From Candidatus Bathyarchaeota archaeon (GTDB taxonomy: Archaea > Thermoproteota > Bathyarchaeia > 40CM-2-53-6 > RBG-13-38-9): a stretch of DNA of 12,566 nucleotides. A program made the position numbers and the translations under genes. A model generated the notes under the pieces. That model did not search any database. It was not told where the DNA came from and worked only from the letters and a program-made list of their open reading frames with translations. Positions 7,442 through 12,566 of the stretch are shown piece by piece. Where the stretch lies: NCBI GenBank assembly GCA_026394315.1, contig JAPKYM010000328.1, forward strand, positions 1 to 12,566, read 5' to 3'. Positions within the stretch are counted from its first letter, which is position 1; every line of letters begins with the position of its first letter.

Positions 7442-7852
7442 GGAGACAGGTGAAGGTTCTGGTCCCTCGATCTTCTTTTTCGTCACACCGGTCCTTTTCG
7501 GAAAACCTCTAGGCGCATTCGCTGGAAGATCCATTCTTTTGCGAAGCCTATATATTGTGGAGAAAGAAACGCCGAGCTCCCTAGATATTTCGCGATCATT
7601 CAATCCATTCTTATACAATTCTGAGAATCTGTCCGTTGGGACCTTTTCCGGTTGACGCTGTGGGGCCTCTGTCTTCCTTTTGAGCTGTTTGGTCGTCTTC
7701 TTCATATCCTCTATATGTCCTTCCAACTTCTCGATAGCAGCCCAGAGGCTTCCAGAGGTAGGGCTTCCGCACCTATCACAGAAATTGGACTGGTGAACCA
7801 GGACATTTCTGCAATTAAGGCAAGAGTAATTTCCCGCCATCTGTTGCACCAT
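7439..7852 (-). CDS. Zinc-ribbon, coiled-coil and helix-turn-helix protein
   Basis: A 137-residue putative DNA-binding protein of unrecognised family. An N-terminal zinc ribbon uses C11-x2-C14 and C25-x2-C28 (CLNC and CDRC). Residues ~36-62 (LWAAIEKLEGHIEDMKK onward) are charged, heptad-like and probably a coiled coil for dimerisation. A helix-turn-helix follows at ~76-107 (NGLNDREISRELGVSFSTIY), of the resolvase/homeodomain-like type in which a DREI helix precedes a recognition helix with STIYRLRKR. The tail is basic and proline-rich. The architecture suggests a transcription regulator. It is divergent from the lipid kinase gene by 49 bp and might act there or on itself, but the target is not known. 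The ATG has no clear ribosome site and may be leaderless. The stop codon is part of the inverted-repeat arm. Confidence 0.85.
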   Translation of the reverse strand: MVQQMAGNYSCLNCRNVLVHQSNFCDRCGSPTSGSLWAAIEKLEGHIEDMKKTTKQLKRKTEAPQRQPEKVPTDRFSELYKNGLNDREISRELGVSFSTIYRLRKRMDLPANAPRGFPKRTGVTKKKIEGPEPSPVS

Positions 7853-7901
7853 CTTGTTTGAATCTGGAATACCTGTTCTTTAAGCACGCTGAAGGCTTGA
7901 C
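7853..7901. promoter_or_regulatory. Compact divergent promoter with a shared TATA-like box
   Basis: The 49-bp gap contains TTCTTTAA/TTAAAGAA near 7876-7883. On the minus strand this box begins 31 nt before the HTH ATG, the distance expected for a leaderless archaeal mRNA, and there is no ribosome site by that ATG. On the + strand the same box would start transcription near 7905, at or slightly inside the annotated TTG, which leaves the kinase start uncertain. This is inference from spacing. Confidence 0.35.
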
Positions 7902-8648
7902 TTGGGTGTCACAAAGGTAATTTATTCACTTCCCAACCTAAATGCTTTGGGTTCAAAACGGATATGCGCTCAGATCAATGGGGTATCTTCTCTTGGCAAA
8001 GCGCTTAAAGCACAGATAAGGCGTTTTTCCGATCTAATCTTGAATCTTCAAAGCGACAGTGATGAATGGCAATTGAAGAGGCTGAATCTGACTAGGTCAG
8101 TTATACATCTTTCAGGCCTTAGTGTGGTCTTTCTAAGAAAACTCGTAGGCGTAAACCTAACGCTGTCTTTGATAATGATAGTTACTTTCATTTACTTGAT
8201 TTCTGAATTGCTGCGTTTGAGAAACAAGAGTTTCCCGTTGATCAATCTGACGATCAAAGCTTCAAGGAACGAAGAAAGAAATCAGCTCATCATTAGGCCT
8301 GTGTACTATGCCGTCGGAATTGCCGCATCCATGATAATTTTCCCAGAGAACATTGGAAATTCGGCAATTACAATCGTGACCCTTGGAGATTGCCTAGCCG
8401 GGTTGTCGGGAACAATAATAGGAAGAACCCCAATCCCTTACAACAGGGACAAGACAATTGAAGGTAGCTTGATAGGGTTCATCTCAGCTTTCCTAGTTTC
8501 CTGCGTGTTCGTTTCTGTTCATGTGGCTTTCTTGGGAGCGCTGACGGGGGCATTTGCTGAAAGCTGCGACAGACTGTTAGATGACAACTTAGCTGTACCG
8601 TTAGCTTCAGGACTAGTCATGTCTCTTTTATCGTTGCCATTTCCGTGA
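7902..8648 (+). CDS. Sec59/DGK1-like membrane kinase (polyprenol or diacylglycerol kinase family)
   Basis: A 248-residue multi-pass membrane protein of the family that includes dolichol kinase, yeast DGK1, VTE5 phytol kinase and some phosphatidate cytidylyltransferase-annotated archaeal proteins. Conserved pieces are RSVIHLSGL at 65-73 (the RK..H..G entry), TLGDCLAGLSGTIIGR at 160-175 with G162-D163, KTIEGSL at 184-190 and the C-terminal ESCDRLLDDNLAVPLASG at 220-237. Known members use CTP to phosphorylate a membrane alcohol; here the substrate is likely an isoprenoid lipid. About 55 residues precede the conserved part and the TTG start has no convincing ribosome site, so a start further in (for example a TTG near 7944) is possible. 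The 3' end overlaps the convergent PAP2 gene by 130 bp, and the overlapped part includes the conserved DDN motif, so this frame is truly coding there. Confidence 0.82.
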   Translation: MGVTKVIYSLPNLNALGSKRICAQINGVSSLGKALKAQIRRFSDLILNLQSDSDEWQLKRLNLTRSVIHLSGLSVVFLRKLVGVNLTLSLIMIVTFIYLISELLRLRNKSFPLINLTIKASRNEERNQLIIRPVYYAVGIAASMIIFPENIGNSAITIVTLGDCLAGLSGTIIGRTPIPYNRDKTIEGSLIGFISAFLVSCVFVSVHVAFLGALTGAFAESCDRLLDDNLAVPLASGLVMSLLSLPFP

Positions 8649-9337
8649 TTATCGTCGAACCAAGATGTCGCCAAGGCTTTTTCTATCTGTAAAATCACGA
8701 TGGCCTCTGTTACCCCTATGATGCCGCCAAATATCACATCTGAAGGCCAGTGGGCGCCAACGTAGACTCTACTGTAGGCTATGATTGAAGCAAATGTCAA
8801 CAGGAATGGAAGTACTCTTGGGAGTCCTTTTCCAATGATCACTGCTGAAAGGAATGAACTCTCGGCATGTCCGCTGGGGAAACTGAAACCCCGATCCGTG
8901 TCTAGGATTCTGGCCTCGGGTAGGACTTGGTATGGTCGCGGTATGTGCAGCAGCCCCTTCATTGTGTAATTCAAGGCACCATCCATCGATAGTGCAATGA
9001 ACAAGAGTGCAGCATCTTTTCTTCTTCCTTTGTACCACAGCACAGCTGCAATTCCAAACCAGAAAATTGTTGAACCAACACGAGTGAGATATTTGGCCAC
9101 AGTATCTAGGACAGGAGTCGAGAGTCTCACGTTGACCAGCAGAAATATTTCCTTATCCAAGGTTGACAGCGGAAATAGGCCCGATATTCCTTGGGCGCGT
9201 TGAGGGCCCTTAAGCAGGTCTTCAGCTAGTTCGGCCAGAAAAAGGAAAACTAAGATTATTGCCAACGGTGCCAAGATGTTTAATGCTTTCTTGAGGTGGA
9301 TGGCAAGTCTGCTCTGTATATTCAACTTGTTGTCCAT
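8519..9337 (-). CDS. PAP2 superfamily lipid phosphatase
   Basis: A 272-residue membrane phosphatase with the complete PAP2 triad of motifs: K127-x6-RP (KGLLHIPRP), PSGH at 154-157 and SR-x5-H-x3-D (SRVYVGAHWPSD, 189-200) with H157 and H196 catalytic. Hydrophobic segments at about 20-36, 90-101, 108-123, 160-187 and 200-217 place the active site at the membrane. Family members dephosphorylate phosphatidate or isoprenoid (pyro)phosphates such as undecaprenyl- or dolichyl-diphosphate. The ATG has AGGA 8 nt upstream. After about residue 225 there is a hydrophilic tail (Ser, Asn, Ala, Pro) that is not part of the fold and is antisense to the kinase gene, so it likely arose by read-through into that gene. 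With the facing kinase this suggests recycling of polyprenyl phosphate carriers. Confidence 0.9.
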   Translation of the reverse strand: MDNKLNIQSRLAIHLKKALNILAPLAIILVFLFLAELAEDLLKGPQRAQGISGLFPLSTLDKEIFLLVNVRLSTPVLDTVAKYLTRVGSTIFWFGIAAVLWYKGRRKDAALLFIALSMDGALNYTMKGLLHIPRPYQVLPEARILDTDRGFSFPSGHAESSFLSAVIIGKGLPRVLPFLLTFASIIAYSRVYVGAHWPSDVIFGGIIGVTEAIVILQIEKALATSWFDDNHGNGNDKRDMTSPEANGTAKLSSNSLSQLSANAPVSAPKKAT

Positions 9338-9422
9338 CCATTTGGTCCTGCTGGGACGGTCTCATTCGGAACGTAGTGAGTGTAAGTTCTCCATGGGTGA
9401 CGTGCAGGGTAGTGTTTGGCAA

Positions 9423-9887
9423 TCATTCCGCAAGGTCTTTCCGCATTTTCCACTGGGTTATACGTCCAAATAATGTTGGTCCTTTATCTATAATCTTGTA
9501 GCCGTTCTTCTGATAGAAACCTACAGCGTTTTCCCTTCCGTTCAGAATTATGTATTGTGACCCGTTCTCCTTGGCTCTTCTCTCTAGCTCCCTCAAGACT
9601 AGACTTCCGATGCCTCTGCCTTGGAAAGAGCTGTCCACTGCCATGTATCTAACCTGCGCCTCATCACTCGAGTTGAAGTGAGCTCTCCCCACAGCGATCA
9701 CTTCGTCGTTCAAGCAAGCCATGACATGGATCGCCTCCTCCTCGTACTCGTCCCTTTGGCTTCCTTTAGGTTGATTCCAGGGTTTTCTAAGGATCTTCCA
9801 GCGCAAATCGTAGTATTTGTCAAAGTCCTCAGGTTTCTTTGGTTGACAGATCCTGATCTTCTGAGTTCTTGGACACAAATTCTCCAT
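9423..9887 (-). CDS. GNAT-family N-acetyltransferase
   Basis: A 154-residue single-domain acetyltransferase. Acetyl-CoA-binding motif A is QVRYMAVDSSFQGRGIGS (78-95), with Q89-G-R-G-I-G94 as the pyrophosphate loop, and motif B ends in NAVGFYQKNGYK at 120-131. The N-terminal DLRWKILRKPW (27-37) resembles the ElaA/YjcF subgroup. It transfers an acetyl group from acetyl-CoA to an amine; the substrate is not predictable. Start ATG at 9887, with GAGGTG about 13 nt upstream, a little far. It lies upstream of the PAP2 gene on the same strand with an 85-bp gap, so they may share a transcript. Confidence 0.88.
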   Translation of the reverse strand: MENLCPRTQKIRICQPKKPEDFDKYYDLRWKILRKPWNQPKGSQRDEYEEEAIHVMACLNDEVIAVGRAHFNSSDEAQVRYMAVDSSFQGRGIGSLVLRELERRAKENGSQYIILNGRENAVGFYQKNGYKIIDKGPTLFGRITQWKMRKDLAE

Positions 9888-9994
9888 CTCTTTGTAAGCA
9901 CACCTCGAGATTCTGTTCCCAGTAGCCCTGTGTTATGCGTTTTTCACCGAATAGCTTTTTAGTGCGGAGAACGATCTAGTCTCGTTGATGAGTT
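9888..9994. promoter_or_regulatory. Divergent intergenic region with CTTTTTAG box
   Basis: CTTTTTAG at 9955-9962 lies about 35 nt before the ATG of the glycine-zipper gene, compatible with an archaeal TATA-type element and a ~10-nt leader. On the opposite strand the same box (CTAAAAAG) is ~70 nt before the acetyltransferase ATG. Weak evidence based on spacing and composition. Confidence 0.3.
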
Positions 9995-10261
9995 ATGGCT
10001 TTATTACTCTTAGGAGCTCTCGCAGGTGGCGCATTAGGAGGCTTCGGAGGATGGGCGTTGGGTGGACTGACTGGAGCAGCTTTGGGTGGCCTTGCCGGAG
10101 GTGCTGTGGGCGGGCTCTTGGGTGCAACAGCTTATAATTATCCACGACAATACCCGGCATACGTCTTTCCTTACTTACCTTCGAGGTATCACTTCCAGCC
10201 ATATTTCTTTGCGTACCCCACTGTAACCTACTTTAGGCCGCCTGTCATAGGCTACTGGTAA
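9995..10261 (+). CDS. Glycine-zipper protein with aromatic/proline-rich tail
   Basis: An 88-residue protein of two contrasting halves. In residues 1-46, glycines occupy 7, 11, 15, 19, 23, 27, 31, 35, 39 and 43: ten in a row at exact four-residue spacing, with 17 Gly in all and Ala/Leu/Val filling between. This is a long glycine zipper that would make a tightly packed membrane hairpin or oligomer. Residues 47-88 contain 10 Tyr, 5 Phe, 1 Trp and 8 Pro in 42 residues with almost no charge except a few Arg. There is no acidic residue at all. The DNA under the zipper shows a 12-bp periodicity. Known Gly-zipper domains occur in bacterial membrane or envelope proteins, but I know no family with this tail. 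The gene stands alone, with its own upstream T-rich box and a T-run after it. A surface or membrane-associated structural role is a guess. Confidence 0.75.
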   Translation: MALLLLGALAGGALGGFGGWALGGLTGAALGGLAGGAVGGLLGATAYNYPRQYPAYVFPYLPSRYHFQPYFFAYPTVTYFRPPVIGYW

Positions 10262-10274
10262 CGTGACGCCATCT

Positions 10275-10288
10275 CCCATTTTTTGGGT
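10275..10288 (+). terminator. T-run in a small hairpin after the glycine-zipper gene
   Basis: CCCA and TGGG flank a T-run (T at 10279-10284) 13 bp after the TAA. Archaeal termination favours such T-runs just after genes; the hairpin may be incidental. Confidence 0.4.
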
Positions 10289-10465
10289 AGACTCTTACGC
10301 CTGTTGCCGCACTAATTTCGCGCGCTAGCTTCGCAAGATGAACAGAGCACTCTTACAGAGTCAGCGGCGCGCTATCACCAATAAGAACTATAGGGTCACA
10401 TTTCATTCTTTCATCACTAAGTAGATATGACAGTTTCCGCGCTTCTTGGTTCACGGTGACGCATC
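10289..10465. repeat. Intergenic region with two direct GCGCGCTA copies
   Basis: Within the 204-bp gap before the oxidoreductase, GCGCGCTA occurs at 10320-10327 and again at 10367-10374, 47 bp apart, and ACTCTTAC recurs at 10291-10298 and near 10349-10356. ACTCT-TAC-AGAGT forms a 5-bp hairpin just before the second copy. No ORF or tRNA is visible. The ribosome site GGTGA at 10455-10459 serves the next gene. Confidence 0.4.
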
Positions 10466-11605
10466 ATGACCGACTACGACCTGAAGATTGGGACTCAGGG
10501 GCCCATATTCCCACCGATCGATAACGTTCTGAAGACCGTGAAGAAATTCGATGGGCTCTACGATTCTGTGTGGTGGCCTGACCATCTGATGGGGTGGATT
10601 CCTGACGCCTTATGGCAGCCTGAGTTGATCGAGCTTTCCAAGTTCCAAAAGAGCCCTCACACCTTTCTCGAAACCCTGACGACAATGGCTTGCGTCGCAA
10701 GCAACACTTCGAGCATTCTGCTGGGCTCTGCAGTAACGGAGACCTTTAGACGACATCCCGCGATGTTAGCTCAGGCCTTCCTCACTTTGGACCACATATC
10801 AAAAGGAAGAGCGATACTGGGCATAGGACCTGGCGAAGCTGAGAACGTAGTGCCATACGGGATAAGGTGGCGCTATCCTGCAAGAAGACTCAGAGAAAGC
10901 ATAGAGGTGATAAGGCTTCTCTGGTCTGGGAGGATTTCAGACTATGATGGGCAAATATGGAAGTTGAGAGATGCCGTTTTATCGCTTCCTCCAGAGAGAG
11001 AAGGAAAGTACCCGCCAATATGGGTGGGCGCTCACTCCAATAAGACGCTGGAGATAACTGGAGAACTTGGAGATGGTTGGATTCCAGAACATCTGGAGAT
11101 CAATGAATACTTCGAAAAGCTCAAGATGATCAGGGACGCTTCCAAGAAGGCTGGAAGAGAACCTGACAGTGTGACTCCGGCCCTCCTCACTTCTCTGATA
11201 CTGGCCGAGGATAGTGAAGACTGTCGCCAAATGTTGGGGTCTGTCGCCGCCAAGGCTTACGCGCTATTGACCCCGTCAGAGAAGTATGAACAATACGGTT
11301 ACAAGCATCCTTTTGGGGAGTTCAACGCCTACAAGCAATACATTCCTACAAGGGTAGAGAAGAACCAGATCTTGTCAGCTTTGGAGAAAGTGCCTGAGGA
11401 GATTTGTGAACGCAGATACATACATGGAAATGCTGATGAAGTTATCAGAGTGATTGAGAACTACGCTAGGAAAGGGCTTCGGCACATAATTCTTTGGAAT
11501 CTCACACCGCTTTGTGACTATCAAAAGACAAGAGAATCCTTCGCAATACTGCTGAAGATAGTTGACTACTTCAAGAAAGGAGCAAAGAGGAATCCAGCTC
11601 CGTAG
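10466..11605 (+). CDS. LLM-class (luciferase-like, F420-type) oxidoreductase
   Basis: A 379-residue TIM-barrel oxidoreductase of the bacterial luciferase/Mer superfamily. Recognisable parts are YDSVWWPDHLMGW (32-44), TFRRHPAMLAQAFLTLDHIS (93-112), GRAILGIGPGEAEN (114-127), RRLRESIEVIRLLWSG (140-155) and PPIWVGAHSNKTLEITGELG (183-202) before the C-terminal helices. Members transfer hydride with coenzyme F420 or, less often, FMN; F420-dependent examples include methylenetetrahydromethanopterin reductase and the mycobacterial phthiodiolone ketoreductase group, which this sequence resembles. The insert around 265-300 (EKYEQYGYKHPFGEFNAYKQ) is seen in that ketoreductase-like group. The ATG has GGTGA 6 nt upstream. 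The real substrate is unknown, and the gene is not proof of methanogenesis. An MFS transporter starts 24 bp downstream and is probably on the same transcript. Confidence 0.92.
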   Translation: MTDYDLKIGTQGPIFPPIDNVLKTVKKFDGLYDSVWWPDHLMGWIPDALWQPELIELSKFQKSPHTFLETLTTMACVASNTSSILLGSAVTETFRRHPAMLAQAFLTLDHISKGRAILGIGPGEAENVVPYGIRWRYPARRLRESIEVIRLLWSGRISDYDGQIWKLRDAVLSLPPEREGKYPPIWVGAHSNKTLEITGELGDGWIPEHLEINEYFEKLKMIRDASKKAGREPDSVTPALLTSLILAEDSEDCRQMLGSVAAKAYALLTPSEKYEQYGYKHPFGEFNAYKQYIPTRVEKNQILSALEKVPEEICERRYIHGNADEVIRVIENYARKGLRHIILWNLTPLCDYQKTRESFAILLKIVDYFKKGAKRNPAP

Positions 11606-11629
11606 GAGCAGGCAGCCTCATACTAGCGC

Positions 11630-12566
11630 GTGCCACTGGAGGAACGAACAATCAGAACAGCTGATCCCATCCTCATCTTAGTAATTTTCTCACACGGGAT
11701 GAATCATGTCCTTCAGCTTCTACTGCCAACTCTGCTCCCCACCTTGACGACTGAATTTCAGTTGTCCCATTATACAGCAGGCTTGCTTGTTGCTTGTTTT
11801 GTGTTGCCATACTCAATCCTACAGATCCCGTTTGGATACATATGTGACCGCAAGGGCCGGAAGAACATAATGGTCTTGGGGCTTATCCTCTACGCAGCCG
11901 CCACATTTGCGTGTGGACTAGCCCAAAATGTGATCCAGCTTGGTCTGGCTCAATTCCTAGCGGGGATAGGAGGCGCTTCTTACCATCCCGTTGGCATACC
12001 GATTATCTCGCTAGTTGTCAGCAAACAGAAGCGCGGTCAAGCAATGGGTCTGCACCAAACAGGGGGAGCTATCGGCTCCTTTGTTGTTCCTGTAGCTGCA
12101 GCGTATATTGGAGTCGTTCTAGGCTGGAGATACAGTTTCATCATACTATCCTTGTTCGGAATGATCACTGTTTTCCTCTGGCAAAGAATAGACAAATTGA
12201 GATTTGGAGATCAGGAAAAAAGAGAACATACGAATCCTAATAAGATGCTTTTCAAATCCGCAACAGCGAAGTTTCTGCTGCTACTATTCCTCTTTGGGCT
12301 GTTACACGTACTTCCTTTCAGAGGACTGACACCCTTTCTTACGACATATGCTACGGAAAAGTATGGCCTTCGCCTAGAGTCGGCTGCTCAGCTGTTATCA
12401 TGGCTTCAAATAATGGGTATCTTCGGCAGCCCAATCTTCGGGAAATTGTCTGATATCGTAGGAAGGAAGAGGATGCTCGCTATTCTGATTCTATGTCAGT
12501 CGCTGGTGATGTACCTTGTTACATGTACATCTTTTGAAATTCTTGCGGTTCTTCTTGGTGCAATGG
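11630..12566 (+). CDS. MFS transporter, 5' part (cut by the window end)
   Basis: A frame open from a GTG at 11630 to the window edge gives 312 residues of a ~400-residue Major Facilitator permease. An in-frame TAG at 11624-11626 makes this GTG the first possible start, and the ATG at 11699 would remove part of the first membrane helix. Both MFS repeats show motif A: GYICDRKGRK at 69-78 and GKLSDIVGRK at 271-280. GIGGASYHPVGIPI at 112-125 contains the YHP seen in fosmidomycin-resistance-like and related exporters. Eight or nine hydrophobic helices are present; the hydrophilic stretch at 186-206 is the central loop. It probably exports a small molecule by proton antiport. The neighbouring oxidoreductase suggests its substrate or product could be related, which is inference. 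Confidence 0.9.
   Translation, partial: MPLEERTIRTADPILILVIFSHGMNHVLQLLLPTLLPTLTTEFQLSHYTAGLLVACFVLPYSILQIPFGYICDRKGRKNIMVLGLILYAAATFACGLAQNVIQLGLAQFLAGIGGASYHPVGIPIISLVVSKQKRGQAMGLHQTGGAIGSFVVPVAAAYIGVVLGWRYSFIILSLFGMITVFLWQRIDKLRFGDQEKREHTNPNKMLFKSATAKFLLLLFLFGLLHVLPFRGLTPFLTTYATEKYGLRLESAAQLLSWLQIMGIFGSPIFGKLSDIVGRKRMLAILILCQSLVMYLVTCTSFEILAVLLGAM

Noticed and set aside
8769..9038. Minus-strand 89-residue frame inside the PAP2 gene
   Set aside because: Shadow of the PAP2 catalytic region in another frame.
10318..10374. Possible tRNA or small RNA with GCGCGC acceptor-like stem
   Set aside because: The GCGCGC copies are in direct orientation, and no T-loop (GTTCGA-like) or D-loop sequence is present; pairing relies only on the self-complementarity of GCGCGC.
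11624..11632. AGCGCG before the MFS gene as another member of the GCGCGC repeats
   Set aside because: It continues as GCGCGT, lacks a partner copy, and the following bases do not match the inverted-repeat arm.
11911..12240. 109-residue + strand frame overlapping the MFS gene
   Set aside because: Different frame of a sequence that codes clear MFS motifs; the product is Ser/Arg/Cys-rich without recognisable features.

Overview
This window looks like chromosomal DNA from an archaeon, probably of the Thermoproteota/TACK type; the exact lineage is an inference. The evidence is: many TTG and GTG starts with short GGAG/AGGTGA ribosome sites, heavy AGA/AGG/ATA codon use, T/A-rich boxes at archaeal TATA distance from starts, a lipoate ligase with archaeal-type features, a zinc-ribbon/HTH protein, a Sec59-like membrane lipid kinase and an F420-type luciferase-like oxidoreductase. 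I saw no rRNA, tRNA, CRISPR, transposase or phage gene.

Layout. Positions 1-186 hold the 3' end of an unrecognised + strand gene. Positions 252-4131 are a three-gene minus-strand operon: a 932-residue P-type ATPase with the membrane signatures of the Na+/K+-ATPase class (P2C), followed by two KTN/RCK (TrkA-like) nucleotide-binding proteins and no visible TrkH/Ktr channel. Divergently, 4335-7225 encodes a DrrAB-like ABC exporter (ATPase and permease overlapping by ATGA) and a lipoate-protein ligase with a fused C-terminal accessory domain. Positions 7227-7441, between convergent genes, are a nested inverted-repeat element. Then come a small zinc-ribbon/coiled-coil/HTH protein (-), a polyprenol/diacylglycerol kinase-like membrane protein (+) whose 3' end overlaps by 130 bp a convergent PAP2 lipid phosphatase (-), and a GNAT acetyltransferase (-). 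The right side is all +: an 88-residue protein with a perfect four-residue glycine zipper and an aromatic/proline tail, an LLM-class oxidoreductase, and an MFS transporter cut by the window end.

How the genes fit together. The first operon reads as monovalent-cation homeostasis, with an ion pump and soluble NAD/ATP-sensing regulators made together. The kinase and PAP2 genes plausibly act in opposite directions on isoprenoid lipid phosphates. The oxidoreductase and MFS transporter are 24 bp apart and probably co-transcribed. The most unusual items are the pump-plus-KTN operon without a channel, the glycine-zipper protein, the nested inverted repeat, paired GCGCGC motifs confined to three intergenic regions, and the antisense overlap of the two lipid-phosphate genes.
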